Shown: positions 27,057-36,336, counted from the stretch's first letter. The stretch is DNA of 64,000 bases from RGIG5057 sp964371585 (GCA_964371585.1 CAYJMD010000004.1:1-64000); one strand, 5' to 3'. Notes: generated by a model not told the origin, from the sequence alone. Numbers and translations: made by a program.

Positions 27057-27075
27057 ACCCCCTATTTAAGGGGGT
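27057..27075. terminator. GC-rich hairpin between tnpB and mazF
   Basis: ACCCCC-TATTTAA-GGGGGT followed by TTTTT on the plus strand and a weaker T tract on the minus strand. It serves the convergent ends of both genes. Confidence 0.7.
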
Positions 27076-27077
27076 TT

Positions 27078-27461
27078 TTATATTTGATCTATTATTTCAA
27101 AAATATTCATTCGTATTTCAAAACTTATTTCAAGAGCTCTTCTTATTTGATTCAAAGTTATATCATCAACAATCCCTACTTTTTTAATAATTCGCTTCTT
27201 ATCAATTGTTCTAACCTGCTCGGCTAAAATTATTGAATTTTTTGGTAAAGAATAACTGCCACTATGTAACAACACATGCGTAGGTAGTTTTTTTTTTACT
27301 TTTGAAGTTATAGGAAGAACAATCGTAGTCAAACTATACTTGTTTCCTACATCATTTTGAATTATCACTGCTGGTCTAATTCCAGCTTGTTCACTCCCTA
27401 CTATAGGAGAAAAATCTACATATACAATCTCTCCACGTCTATAATTTAAATTATCATTCAT
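27078..27461 (-). CDS. ndoA: MazF/PemK-type endoribonuclease toxin
   Basis: About 127 aa. Features of NdoA/MazF are RRGEIVYVDFSPIVGSEQAGIRPAVIIQND at the N-terminus (conserved Gly-Ser-Glu-Gln and Arg-Pro), ITSKVKK, then LPTHVLL and LAEQVRTIDKKRI. By family it cuts mRNA or tRNA at short specific sites. The ATG at 27461 follows AGGTG; an in-frame GTG at 27470 is less likely. No MazE/NdoAI antitoxin gene precedes it. Instead the start lies 9 bases after the stop of a GerS-like membrane protein gene, so any antitoxin must be elsewhere or unconventional. Confidence 0.9.
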   Translation of the reverse strand: MNDNLNYRRGEIVYVDFSPIVGSEQAGIRPAVIIQNDVGNKYSLTTIVLPITSKVKKKLPTHVLLHSGSYSLPKNSIILAEQVRTIDKKRIIKKVGIVDDITLNQIRRALEISFEIRMNIFEIIDQI

Positions 27462-27470
27462 ATAAATCAC

Positions 27471-28385
27471 CTAAAAAATCATGTCTTCCGAAACGGAAGT
27501 ATTTATCTCTATCTCAGTATATATTATTTCCATATATAATTCACCTTTGTTAAATATTCTAATATCTACTACCATATTTCCGCTTAATCTAATTTCTATT
27601 TTTTCTATATTTAATTCTTTGGGTATAAGATTATCAATTTCATGACTATCATTTCTTTCAAAATTATCTATGACAATTTCAATGACCTCATAAGTTTTAC
27701 TTGTAGCAAGTTCATCTTCTAAGTAACTTATTATATCATAACAAGAATCTTCTGAATAATTATTGATAAGTTCTTTATAAGTCATCAGACTTAATAGATT
27801 CATTTTACTAAAGTTAACCTGTGGCGTAATGAAAGTATTTAACTGATTCTGATTAGATATTTTTATATTGCCATCTTTTATAGAGTATGAAGTTTCATTT
27901 CCTAAAATATCAATAAAAGAAAAATAGAATTGTTCTACTCCATCTTTATTTTGATATATTTCCGTCATTGTATATGTATTCATGTTTTTATTTGAAACAA
28001 CAGTTACATTATAATTGGCTATATATGAAGCTATATCATCTACCATCAAATCAAATTTACCAAAGTTAACCTGTGGCACAAGACTTACTAGTGTTTTTAA
28101 TGATACTCCTATTAGTAGCCCCCCAATAGTTATAACACAAAAAATCAATATATAAAATCTAGAAATTAAACTTTTAAATCTATTATTGTCTTTTACACTT
28201 CTATAATTTTTGATATCTTTTAAATTCGTCACATCATTCGATTTGAAATTTTTTTTATTTTTCTTTACGCTGCTATCTCTTTTTATATCACTATTTTTAT
28301 TTACACTACTACTTTTTTTTATACTGCTGTTTTTTTTTATACCTAAACTATAGCATTTAAAAACTTTCATAACAATCACACTCAC
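27471..28385 (-). CDS. GerS-like (LolA-fold) membrane-anchored protein
   Basis: A 304-aa protein. Residues about 12-50 are a Lys/Ser/Asn-rich repeat (KKNSSIKKSSSVNKNSD), followed by one membrane helix (FYILIFCVITIGGLLIGVSL). The outer part resembles the LolA/GerS fold: MNTYTMTEIYQNKD, then SIKDGNIKISN, and the closing KIEIRLSGNMVVDIRIFNKGEL. In other Clostridia GerS-like genes lie near alr and ndoA, which fits the MazF gene just downstream. A role in spore germination is inferred from that family. Two copies of the 18-bp motif (E, F) encode PQVNFSK and PQVNFGK. Confidence 0.6.
   Translation of the reverse strand: MSVIVMKVFKCYSLGIKKNSSIKKSSSVNKNSDIKRDSSVKKNKKNFKSNDVTNLKDIKNYRSVKDNNRFKSLISRFYILIFCVITIGGLLIGVSLKTLVSLVPQVNFGKFDLMVDDIASYIANYNVTVVSNKNMNTYTMTEIYQNKDGVEQFYFSFIDILGNETSYSIKDGNIKISNQNQLNTFITPQVNFSKMNLLSLMTYKELINNYSEDSCYDIISYLEDELATSKTYEVIEIVIDNFERNDSHEIDNLIPKELNIEKIEIRLSGNMVVDIRIFNKGELYMEIIYTEIEINTSVSEDMIF
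27804..27821 (-). repeat. Dispersed 18-bp motif, copy E
   Basis: CAGGTTAACTTTAGTAAA on the minus strand, sense within the GerS-like gene, 252 bp from copy F. Confidence 0.85.
28056..28073 (-). repeat. Dispersed 18-bp motif, copy F
   Basis: CAGGTTAACTTTGGTAAA on the minus strand. The match to copy G extends to TTTGATT on the right side. Confidence 0.82.
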
Positions 28386-28502
28386 TATACAACATTATAT
28401 TTGTATACAGTATAATTATTACGAAAGTTATTTTTATTTATTTTCCATCTAATTTCATATAAGGTTTAATTTCTTTACAGTCTTAAAATAATTCTTAATT
28501 AA

Positions 28503-28602
28503 NNNNNNNNNNNNNNNNNNNNNNNNNNNNNNNNNNNNNNNNNNNNNNNNNNNNNNNNNNNNNNNNNNNNNNNNNNNNNNNNNNNNNNNNNNNNNNNNNN
28601 NN
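28503..28602. other. Assembly gap (100 N)
   Basis: Exactly 100 N, immediately after the stop of the beta-CASP nuclease gene on the minus strand. The same TAATTAA-like bases flank both sides, suggesting an unresolved repeat or hairpin, perhaps that gene's terminator. Confidence 0.98.
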
Positions 28603-28604
28603 AA

Positions 28605-30410
28605 TTAAGATTTTTTTGTAAGCTTTCTTGTTGTTTTAGATACTGCTTTTTTTACAGCTCTTGCTCTAGTTTTAGTTTTTTTTACAACTCTCTTAACTTT
28701 TTTTGACTCAAGTATAGATTTTTCTATATCTGCATCCGTAATTATTGTTTTTTCTTCTCCTTGTAAAACATCTTCTGGTATTTCTTTTTTGGGCGGATTT
28801 TTTATTCCTTTAAGTTTTACAGTCATTTCTTGAAGTTCTAATAATTTTGCTTTTATGCTTATTAGTTCTTCAGGAGCAAGTGTATTTTTTAGTTCAGATT
28901 TAACAGCATTTGAAATATCATCCATATTTTGTTTTAAACTAGCAAGTTCTTCTAGAATATCAAATCTAGTACTATTATATGTATGAACAGTTTTTGTAGG
29001 TGTTCCATCTAATAAATATGACTCTTCCATTATTGGTATAATAGCCTCTACTCCAAATTTTTCTTGTATTGCATCTTTTAATCCAAGCTGAGATTCATAT
29101 TCACCATGATTTAAGAATATCGTTTTAGGTTTTTTACTTAATTTATTAATCCATTCTAATATTCCATCTCTATCTGCGTGTCCTGAAAAACCATCTAAAC
29201 TTCTCACTTCAGCATTAACAGCTATCTCTTCGCCGAATATTTTTACTATTCTTTCACCAGACATTATTTTTTTACCTAGCGTTCCTTCAGCTTGATACCC
29301 AACAAAAAGTATAGTTGATTCTGGTCTATATAAATTATGTTTTAAATGATGTTTTATTCTTCCAACTTCACACATACCACTTGCTGATATTATAATTTTA
29401 GGTGTTGGATCCATATTAAGAGCTTTTGATTCTTCTGCTGAAACAACAAATGTTAAATTTTTAGCATCAAGTGGATTATCACCTTTAAGTAAAAATTTTA
29501 AAGTTTCTTCGTCAAAATATTCAGGATTTTCATTAAATACTTTTGTTGCATTAACAGCTAGTGGACTATCAACATAGATTGGTACACTATCTAATAGTTT
29601 TTTTAGACCTGGCAGTGCTGCATATTTGTTTAACTCATAAAGAACATCTTGAGTTCTTCCAACTGCAAATGATGGTATTATTACATTTCCACCTCTATCA
29701 ATCGTTTTCAAGATTATATCTATAAACTCTGCTGATTGATCTTCTATTTTTCCATGTAATCTATTACCATATGTTGATTCCATAAATAATGTATCTGCTT
29801 TTTCTATAATTGTAGGATCATTTATAATTGGTAAATCATTATTACCTAAATCACCACTAAATACAACTCTTCTTGTTTTTCCATCTTCTGTTATATCTAT
29901 TTCAACTATAGCTGATCCAAGCATATGACCAGCATCTACCATTTTAAATGAAATATCATCACTTATAACTATTGTTTCATTATAATTAATACCATGAAAT
30001 ATTTCAAGTGAATCTATACCATCTTGCGCTGTATACATAGGTAATGTTTCTTTTTTACCTGCTCTCCTACGCTTTTTGTTAACCCATTCGATTTCATTTT
30101 CTTGAATATGTCCACTATCTGGAAGCATTATTGCACATAAATCTTTTGTTGCTGTAGTGGCATAAACTGGATTTTTATATCCATCTTTATATAATTTTGG
30201 AATTCTACCACTATGATCTATATGAGCATGTGTTAGTATAACGAAATCTATATCATTTACACTAAATGGAAATTCCTCATAGTTAAGCATCTGCTCAACC
30301 ATTTTTCCTTGGAACATACCACAGTCCACTAGAAATTTTTTACCTGCTGCTTCTATCATACTACAAGAACCTGTAACTGTTCTTGCAGCCCCATAAAATG
30401 TTACTTTCAT
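28605..30410 (-). CDS. Beta-CASP metallo-beta-lactamase ribonuclease-like protein
   Basis: About 601 aa. It has the MBL motif LTHAHIDHSGRIPKL (HxHxDH), further metal ligands in DAGHMLGSA and the Asp of VVFSGDLGN, then the beta-CASP region with ISASGMCEVGRIKHHLKHNL and FLNHGEY near the end of the RNase domain. This is the YSH1/CPSF-like bacterial RNA nuclease group. An unusual C-terminal tail of about 100 residues ends in a Lys/Arg/Ala/Thr-rich segment (KKVKRVVKKTKTRARAVKKA), probably a nucleic-acid-binding extension. The ATG at 30410 is preferred to a TTG at 30422 that touches the GAGGG site. It is the last gene of the cmk operon. Confidence 0.87.
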   Translation of the reverse strand: MKVTFYGAARTVTGSCSMIEAAGKKFLVDCGMFQGKMVEQMLNYEEFPFSVNDIDFVILTHAHIDHSGRIPKLYKDGYKNPVYATTATKDLCAIMLPDSGHIQENEIEWVNKKRRRAGKKETLPMYTAQDGIDSLEIFHGINYNETIVISDDISFKMVDAGHMLGSAIVEIDITEDGKTRRVVFSGDLGNNDLPIINDPTIIEKADTLFMESTYGNRLHGKIEDQSAEFIDIILKTIDRGGNVIIPSFAVGRTQDVLYELNKYAALPGLKKLLDSVPIYVDSPLAVNATKVFNENPEYFDEETLKFLLKGDNPLDAKNLTFVVSAEESKALNMDPTPKIIISASGMCEVGRIKHHLKHNLYRPESTILFVGYQAEGTLGKKIMSGERIVKIFGEEIAVNAEVRSLDGFSGHADRDGILEWINKLSKKPKTIFLNHGEYESQLGLKDAIQEKFGVEAIIPIMEESYLLDGTPTKTVHTYNSTRFDILEELASLKQNMDDISNAVKSELKNTLAPEELISIKAKLLELQEMTVKLKGIKNPPKKEIPEDVLQGEEKTIITDADIEKSILESKKVKRVVKKTKTRARAVKKAVSKTTRKLTKKS

Positions 30411-30444
30411 ATATTTATTCAACCCTCTTTCATCATTTCTGAAT

Positions 30445-30816
30445 TTATATTAATATTAAAGCATCGCATACTATAAGTGTAATTAATACATTCCATAAAT
30501 ATATAGAAATGCAGTATGCTGCTCTCCTTGATTTATCTCTTATTAGTTTTGACTTTTTAAAACCAAAATATACAAGCCAAAGCGATATTAAACTATATAT
30601 TATAAAATTAATATCATTTACTGTAAGTGTAATATCAAATATTTTTAAATCAAATCTTTCAATCCATTTCCCAAGTACATTTTTACTAAAAAAATTATAT
30701 ATTGGAGTAATTAATATAAGTATTACATATGGAAATATGCATTTAATATTTTTGTTTATTTGATACACAATAAATAGTATTACTGCTAAAATTAGTGTAA
30801 GTAATATTTCCCACAT
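30445..30816 (-). CDS. Small four-helix membrane protein, unknown
   Basis: About 123 aa with four hydrophobic segments (ILLTLILAVILFIVY, IFPYVILILITPIYNFF, FIIYSLISLWLVYFG, IYLWNVLITLIVCDALIL). I do not recognise the family. The ATG at 30816 has AAGGAG 8 bases upstream, while earlier starts lie too close to it. It sits 17 bases after recJ and 34 bases before the beta-CASP nuclease gene on the same strand, so it belongs to the cmk-recJ operon. No functional residues are evident. Confidence 0.75.
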   Translation of the reverse strand: MWEILLTLILAVILFIVYQINKNIKCIFPYVILILITPIYNFFSKNVLGKWIERFDLKIFDITLTVNDINFIIYSLISLWLVYFGFKKSKLIRDKSRRAAYCISIYLWNVLITLIVCDALILI

Positions 30817-30833
30817 ACACATCACTCCTTACT

Positions 30834-32525
30834 TTAGTTACTTTTTTTAAAATCCTTAATAATAAATTGTAATGTTTTATGACCATTGTATTTATTAACT
30901 GATAAATTTCCAACTATATCTATTTTATCTCCAATTATAAGTTCATCTCTTCTGTAACCTGCAGAAAAAGCAAGTCCTATCATAAGTGCATTAGAATCTT
31001 TTAAGATAAGCTTTAAATGTTTTCCATCTTTAACAGTACTAATTGCATTTACTTTTAAGTTTTTATATATAAATAGTGGTTCTGGATTAGATTGTCCAAA
31101 AGGTTTTAATCTTGCAACATCTTTAATCATGTTAGTATTTAAATCATTTTTAAACAATTCTAAATCTATATCGATATTTTCACTTTCTAATGCTTTTTTA
31201 TATTTTTGACATACTTTATCAAACATTACTCTAAATGGCTCAATATTTTTTTCTTCAATAGTAAGTCCAGCTGCAAATTCATGTCCTCCAAACTGAGTAA
31301 GTAAACTTTTACACTCCGTAAGCGAATCATATAATGAGAATTTTTGTGGACATCTTGAACTCCCTCTTATAACCCCATTCTCTTTAGTAAGTAGTATTAC
31401 TGGTTTATTATATAATGATACTAATTTTGAAGCAACGATTCCCATAACGCCATTATGCCAATGTTCATTATAAATAACTATACTTGCTTCTTCTGGTTTT
31501 TTAGTTTGTTCTATATATGTAATTGCTTCTTCATATATTTTTCTTTCAACATCTTGTCTTAATTTATTTAGTTCATCAAGTTTTAAAGCCATAACATTTG
31601 CTTTATTTTTACTTTTTGAGAGTAACATATCTACTGCAAGTCTTGCATCTCCCATTCTACCACAAGCATTAATTCTTGGTGCTAATGAAAAAGATACGAA
31701 TATACTATCTAGTTCATTTAAATCACAAAGTTCAATTAAACTAGCAAGTCCTATGTTTTTTGTTACTTTCATCATTTCTAACCCATATTTTGAAATGATT
31801 CTATTTTCTCCAACAAGTGGAACTATATCAGCTATTGTGCCCAATGCTACTATATCCAAATATTTCAAATAACTCTCAGCAGGTAATTTTAACTTCTCGC
31901 TAAGAGCAGTTATACATTTAAAAGCTACACCTACTCCAGCATGAAATTTAAAGTTTGAAGTATCGTCTTTTTGTTTAGGATTTATTATAGCTACACACTC
32001 TGGAAGCTCTTCTCCACATTCGTGATGATCAGTTATGATGACGTCTATTCCAAGTTCTTTTGCATATGCTACTTCTGCTGTTGCAGTTATTCCACAATCC
32101 ACAGTTATAATTAGATCCATATTTTCTTTTTCTTTTATATTTTTTATTGATTCTGAGCTAAGCCCATATCCATCAATTAATCTGTTAGGTAAGTAAAAGC
32201 AAACGTCTGCTCCTAATTCCTCCAAAAATTTGTATAATACAGTTATACTTGTTATTCCATCTACATCATAATCACCATATATACATATTTTCTCTTTATT
32301 CTCTACAGCTTTTAAAACTCTCTCTGTAAATTTTTCCATATCCTTTATTTTAAAAGGATCATCTAAATTTTCTATTTGTGGTGATATATAATCCTGTATT
32401 TCACCTTTATTTATATTTCTGTTTACAAGTAATTTAGCTAAGTTACTGCTAATTTCAAATTCTTCCAATAATGATTGTGCTAATTTATGATCTACTGGTT
32501 TTACATTCCAGATTTTATTTACCAT
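30834..32525 (-). CDS. recJ: Single-stranded-DNA-specific exonuclease RecJ
   Basis: A 563-aa 5'-3' exonuclease of DNA repair and recombination. DHH-family motifs are IYGDYDVDGITS (motif I), VDCGI, ITDHHECGEELP (the DHH motif) and HAGVGVAFK. DHHA1 motifs lie further on, including GVMGIVASKLVSLY and GGHEFAAG. The C-terminal OB-like domain contains LKPFGQSNPEPLF. It starts 3 bases after cmk, so the two are probably co-transcribed. Confidence 0.94.
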   Translation of the reverse strand: MVNKIWNVKPVDHKLAQSLLEEFEISSNLAKLLVNRNINKGEIQDYISPQIENLDDPFKIKDMEKFTERVLKAVENKEKICIYGDYDVDGITSITVLYKFLEELGADVCFYLPNRLIDGYGLSSESIKNIKEKENMDLIITVDCGITATAEVAYAKELGIDVIITDHHECGEELPECVAIINPKQKDDTSNFKFHAGVGVAFKCITALSEKLKLPAESYLKYLDIVALGTIADIVPLVGENRIISKYGLEMMKVTKNIGLASLIELCDLNELDSIFVSFSLAPRINACGRMGDARLAVDMLLSKSKNKANVMALKLDELNKLRQDVERKIYEEAITYIEQTKKPEEASIVIYNEHWHNGVMGIVASKLVSLYNKPVILLTKENGVIRGSSRCPQKFSLYDSLTECKSLLTQFGGHEFAAGLTIEEKNIEPFRVMFDKVCQKYKKALESENIDIDLELFKNDLNTNMIKDVARLKPFGQSNPEPLFIYKNLKVNAISTVKDGKHLKLILKDSNALMIGLAFSAGYRRDELIIGDKIDIVGNLSVNKYNGHKTLQFIIKDFKKSN

Positions 32526-32528
32526 GTA

Positions 32529-33212
32529 TTAAATTAAATCTCTTTCTATCATAAGATCAACTATTTTTTCTACAGTCTCTTCTGGTGGTAACATGTCTGT
32601 ACTTAGCACAACTGCATCTTCCGTTTTTTTCATAGGATTTACAGTTCTATTTTCATCATTATTATCAATCGTTTTTAATTCATTTGTAACTTCTTCTATA
32701 CTTAAAAATATATTTTGTTTTTGAAGATCTGCTTGTCTTCTTACTGCTCTTATTTTCATATCTGTAACTATAAAGATCTTCAGTTCGCTGTCTGGAAATA
32801 CGTTACTACCTATATCTCTACCTTCCATTACTACATTATGTGTAAGAGCTGTTTCTCTTTGAAGTTGAGTTAACTTTTCTCTAACTTCTTTATATCTTGC
32901 AACTTCTGATGTTGTTTTTGATATAATGTCTGTTCTTAATTTATTGGTTACATTTTCTCCATTTAACATAACAACATTCATACCCTCAATATAATTTAGT
33001 TCAATATTTAAACCATCTATATATTTATTAATGTTTTCTTGGGTAATTTCAATGTTATTAGAAACAAAATAGTATGTGACTGCTCTATACATGTCGCCAG
33101 AATTTATATGGATTATCCCTAATCTTTTAGCTAGTAATCTTGCAATTGTTGATTTACCAGTACCGGCTCTTCCATCAATAGCTATTTTGTAATTTTTTTG
33201 TCTATTTTCCAT
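32529..33212 (-). CDS. cmk: Cytidylate kinase
   Basis: A 227-aa (d)CMP kinase. The P-loop is DGRAGTGKSTIARLLAKRLG (about residues 13-32), followed by HINSGDMYRAVTYYF and the CMP-binding MEGRDIGSNVFPDSELKIFI. The lid region has RRQADLQ and the NRTVNPM segment. First gene of an operon with recJ, a small membrane protein and a beta-CASP nuclease, and divergent from the DUF4364 gene. AAAGGGTG precedes the ATG. Confidence 0.95.
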   Translation of the reverse strand: MENRQKNYKIAIDGRAGTGKSTIARLLAKRLGIIHINSGDMYRAVTYYFVSNNIEITQENINKYIDGLNIELNYIEGMNVVMLNGENVTNKLRTDIISKTTSEVARYKEVREKLTQLQRETALTHNVVMEGRDIGSNVFPDSELKIFIVTDMKIRAVRRQADLQKQNIFLSIEEVTNELKTIDNNDENRTVNPMKKTEDAVVLSTDMLPPEETVEKIVDLMIERDLI

Positions 33213-33292
33213 TTTTTCACCCTTTCACCTTTATTTTTATATATAAATATGTTATCATATATGTAATTAAAAGTAAAGAAAAGGTGAATATT

Positions 33293-33823
33293 TTGTTTAA
33301 AAACTTAAAAATATTTGATAATAGAATTTTGATACTATATATTTTAGAAACAGCTGTTTCAGGGCTTAGTACTAACCAGATTATGAGCTTTTGTAGTGAG
33401 TTTGATGATATCACATATTTTGATATATGTGACTATATCCAAAACCTTGAATCAAACAACTATATTGAGCCTAAAAAAGATAGTAATGCGGGAATATATA
33501 CTATAACAGAAAATGGACTTAATATATTAAATGAATTACTAGAATTAATCCCTGGTGCTGATTTATACAAACTAAAAAAAATAATAACTAAAAATATTAT
33601 TTCTATTAAGACTGAATATACTATAAACAGTGAAATAATACCAGTTAAAAATGATGAGTTTAAAATATCTTGCTATATTAAAGATGGTAAAGAAGAAGTT
33701 GTCAACCTTACTCTTTATGGTGGCAATAAATTAGAAACTAAAAATATTTCAAAAAATTGGCAAGAAAATGCTGAAAAAATATATTCTGATATTTTAAAAG
33801 AGTTGACTCAAAAAAATGATTAA
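33293..33823 (+). CDS. DUF4364 family protein (winged-helix)
   Basis: About 176 aa. The DUF4364 family is characteristic of Clostridia: NRILILYILETAVSGLSTNQIMSFC, then IQNLESNNYIEP, TITENGLNILNELLELIP and a beta-rich C-terminal domain. The first 80 residues look like a winged helix-turn-helix, so a DNA-binding regulator is likely; its targets are unknown. I prefer the TTG at 33293, which has AAAGG upstream, to the in-frame GTG at 33284, which lacks a site. It has its own terminator at 33851. Confidence 0.82.
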   Translation: MFKNLKIFDNRILILYILETAVSGLSTNQIMSFCSEFDDITYFDICDYIQNLESNNYIEPKKDSNAGIYTITENGLNILNELLELIPGADLYKLKKIITKNIISIKTEYTINSEIIPVKNDEFKISCYIKDGKEEVVNLTLYGGNKLETKNISKNWQENAEKIYSDILKELTQKND

Positions 33824-33850
33824 CAGTTTAAAATGAGTTATTATATTTAT

Positions 33851-33880
33851 AAAGTAGATGTTTTTATCATCTACTTTTTT
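33851..33880 (+). terminator. Terminator of the DUF4364 gene
   Basis: AAAGTAGATG / CATCTACTTT hairpin followed by TTTTTT. Confidence 0.85.
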
Positions 33881-33998
33881 TATATTTCATTGTGCTATTT
33901 TATATTATTTTACTTTGTAGAATTTAAAATCATACGGTAAAACACATATATATCTAATATTCATATAGTATAATATATTATATATTGGAGGTGATATA

Positions 33999-34181
33999 AT
34001 GTATTTTAATAAAAATGTGATAAATCCTCTTTTATATAATCTTCCTATAAAAATTAACACACATAATTCTCATTATTTTACAGGAAAAAATATAGTTACT
34101 TTTTCTAATTTATTATGTGTAGAAAATTTTCTTACAAACTTATCTTGTAATTTAAAAACTTGCGTAAAAAAACAAATTTAA
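33999..34181 (+). CDS. Small hypothetical protein (60 aa)
   Basis: A 60-residue frame with an excellent ribosome binding site, GGAGGTGAT, 4 bases before the ATG, and a TATAAT box upstream, so expression is credible. The sequence (MYFNKNVINPLLYNLPIKIN, then THNSHYFTGKNIVTFSNLLC) has no membrane helix and matches no family I know. It has two His, three Cys and many Asn. The upstream ATATAGTATAATATAT is shared with the region before the 18118 gene. CATATAGTA also fits a sporulation sigma-E/K -10 box, which is speculative. Confidence 0.5.
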   Translation: MYFNKNVINPLLYNLPIKINTHNSHYFTGKNIVTFSNLLCVENFLTNLSCNLKTCVKKQI

Positions 34182-34209
34182 TTTATACTATAAATACTTA
34201 TATAATCTA

Positions 34210-34238
34210 TTGTTTTTTATATGCAGATATGTTATACT
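34210..34238 (+). promoter_or_regulatory. Sigma-A-like promoter of murA-walJ-rlmH
   Basis: TTGTTT (34210-34215), 17 bp, TATACT (34233-34238). Confidence 0.6.
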
Positions 34239-34270
34239 TTAATTATTATTGACTATTTGGAGGTAGAAAA

Positions 34271-35533
34271 ATGGAAAAATTTGTTGTTAACGGACCACAA
34301 AGACTATGTGGTGAAGTTGTAATAAGTGGAGCTAAAAATGCTGCTCTTGCTATACTTCCTGCAACATTACTTTTAAAAGGAAAATGTCATTTAGAAAATG
34401 TTCCTGATATTAGTGATATCCGTGCATACTTAGAAATATTAGAAGCTTTAGGCTCTAAAATAACACATATAACAAAACATGAAATGATAATAGATAATAC
34501 AGATGTAAATCATGGTATTGCATCTATAGATTTAACATCAAAATTTAGAGCTTCATATTACTTACTTGGAAGCTTAATTGGAAGATTTAATGAAGTTCAA
34601 ATATCTCTTCCTGGCGGATGCAAAATTGGTGCTAGACCAATTGATCAGCACGTAAAAGTTTTAGAAATGCTAGGAGCTAAAGTTGAAGTTAGAAACGGAA
34701 ATGTATACGCTACTAAAAATGGTAGCTTGCAAGGTACATCTATATTCTTAGATGTTATTAGTGTAGGTGCAACTATAAATGCACTTCTTGCTACTGTTCT
34801 TGCAGAAGGAACAACAATTATTGAAAATGTTGCAAAAGAACCACATGTTGTTGATGTAGCTAATTTTTTAAACTCTATGGGAGCTAAAGTAAAAGGTGCT
34901 GGTACAGATGTTATTAAAGTAACTGGTGTAAAAGAGCTTAAAACTTCTTCTACTTACTCTGTTATACCAGATCAAATTGAAGCTGGTACATTCATGGTAG
35001 CTGCAGCTGTTACTAAAGGTGATGTTACTATAAAAAACTGTATACCTAAACATTTAGAACCTATTTCAGCTAAACTTATTGAAGCTGGATGCGTAGTTAC
35101 GGAAGGTCCAGATTATGTACGTGTACAAATGGATAAAAAACCTAAAGCAATATCTATAAGAACAATGCCTTATCCAGGTTTCCCTACAGATATGCAACCA
35201 CAAATGGGAGTACTTCAAACTATAGCTGATGGGTCATCTATGATTGTAGAAAATATTTGGGAATCTCGTTTCCAGTATACAGATGAACTTGCTAAAATGG
35301 GAGCAAATATAAGTGCTCATGGAAGAACTGCTATGTTTATAGGAGTTGACTCATTATCAAGTGCACCAGTCACTTGCCATGATTTAAGAGCAGGAGCTGC
35401 CATGATTATAGCAGGACTTGTAGCAACTGGTAAAACAGAAGTTTATGCAATCTCTCATATACTAAGAGGCTATGAAGATATAGCATCTAAGTTCAATGGA
35501 CTTGGAGCAGATATTACATACGTAAACGATTAA
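34271..35533 (+). CDS. murA: UDP-N-acetylglucosamine 1-carboxyvinyltransferase
   Basis: A 420-aa EPSP-synthase-fold enzyme adding enolpyruvate to UDP-GlcNAc, the first committed step of peptidoglycan synthesis. The catalytic Lys is in SGAKNAALAIL and the catalytic Cys is in LPGGCKIGARPIDQH, so it should be of the fosfomycin-sensitive type. Other conserved segments are IPDQIEAGTFMVAAA and YPGFPTDMQPQ. It is followed after 17 bases by walJ and then rlmH. GGAGG precedes the ATG. Confidence 0.96.
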   Translation: MEKFVVNGPQRLCGEVVISGAKNAALAILPATLLLKGKCHLENVPDISDIRAYLEILEALGSKITHITKHEMIIDNTDVNHGIASIDLTSKFRASYYLLGSLIGRFNEVQISLPGGCKIGARPIDQHVKVLEMLGAKVEVRNGNVYATKNGSLQGTSIFLDVISVGATINALLATVLAEGTTIIENVAKEPHVVDVANFLNSMGAKVKGAGTDVIKVTGVKELKTSSTYSVIPDQIEAGTFMVAAAVTKGDVTIKNCIPKHLEPISAKLIEAGCVVTEGPDYVRVQMDKKPKAISIRTMPYPGFPTDMQPQMGVLQTIADGSSMIVENIWESRFQYTDELAKMGANISAHGRTAMFIGVDSLSSAPVTCHDLRAGAAMIIAGLVATGKTEVYAISHILRGYEDIASKFNGLGADITYVND

Positions 35534-35550
35534 AGGAGCGATCATTTAAC

Positions 35551-36336
35551 ATGAAATTATTTCCACTGTACAGTTCAAGTAGTGGTAATTTATATTGTTT
35601 AGAACATAATGATACCAACATCTTAATCGATGTTGGTATTTCTTATAAAAACATATGTTTAGCTTTAGAATCAATAAACAAAACAATTGATGATGTAACA
35701 GCTATATTAATTACACACGAACATACTGATCATACTAAAGGGATAAACATGATTTGTAAAAAACATTCTATCCCTATATATACTTGTAAAAAAACTAAAG
35801 AATATTTAGATAGCATTTTAGACAGTAAAAATATACCTTCTACTATACTCCCTATTGAGTATAATAAACTATTTAAAATAGATGATATAGAAGTAATACC
35901 TTTTGAAACTAAACATGATGCAGTAGAGCCATGTGGATTTAAAATTTCTGATGGTATTTCAAATTTAACATTTGCTACAGATTTAGGTATTGTAACAGAA
36001 AATGTAATGAACTATCTTTCTGGATCAGATTATATTGTTTTAGAAGCTAATTATGATAACATAATGCTTGAATACGGACCTTATCCATTTTCAACTAAAC
36101 ATAGAATAAAAAGTAATCTAGGACATTTATCTAATGAAGATAGTGCACATGTAATAGCATCTTTACTTGAAAAAAACAATAATACTCGTTTCTTATTATC
36201 ACACATAAGTAGTAATAATAATACACATGCACTGGCTAAAACTACTATTACTTCTCACCTTGACAATTTAGGTTTTGGTAATTATGAGTTAAATGTTGCA
36301 AGCAAAGATTTATCACTGGAGGAATATTTTATATGA
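35551..36336 (+). CDS. walJ: MBL-fold protein WalJ/YycJ
   Basis: A 261-aa metallo-beta-lactamase fold protein. The motif is ITHEHTDHTKG (HxHxDH), with later metal ligands in ETKHDAVEPCGF, FATDLGIVTEN and LSHISSNNN. LYSSSSGNLYCL at the start is typical of YycJ/WalJ, a 5'-3' DNA exonuclease linked to mismatch repair in Bacillus. In Firmicutes it often lies near rlmH, as here: the stop overlaps the rlmH start by 4 bases (ATGA). No walRK genes are present in the window. Confidence 0.9.
   Translation: MKLFPLYSSSSGNLYCLEHNDTNILIDVGISYKNICLALESINKTIDDVTAILITHEHTDHTKGINMICKKHSIPIYTCKKTKEYLDSILDSKNIPSTILPIEYNKLFKIDDIEVIPFETKHDAVEPCGFKISDGISNLTFATDLGIVTENVMNYLSGSDYIVLEANYDNIMLEYGPYPFSTKHRIKSNLGHLSNEDSAHVIASLLEKNNNTRFLLSHISSNNNTHALAKTTITSHLDNLGFGNYELNVASKDLSLEEYFI

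Noticed and set aside
26877..27227. Long hydrophobic frame on the plus strand after tnpB
   Set aside because: It overlaps the mazF gene on the other strand for half its length and consists of Phe/Leu/Ile from T-rich repeats. No ribosome binding site.
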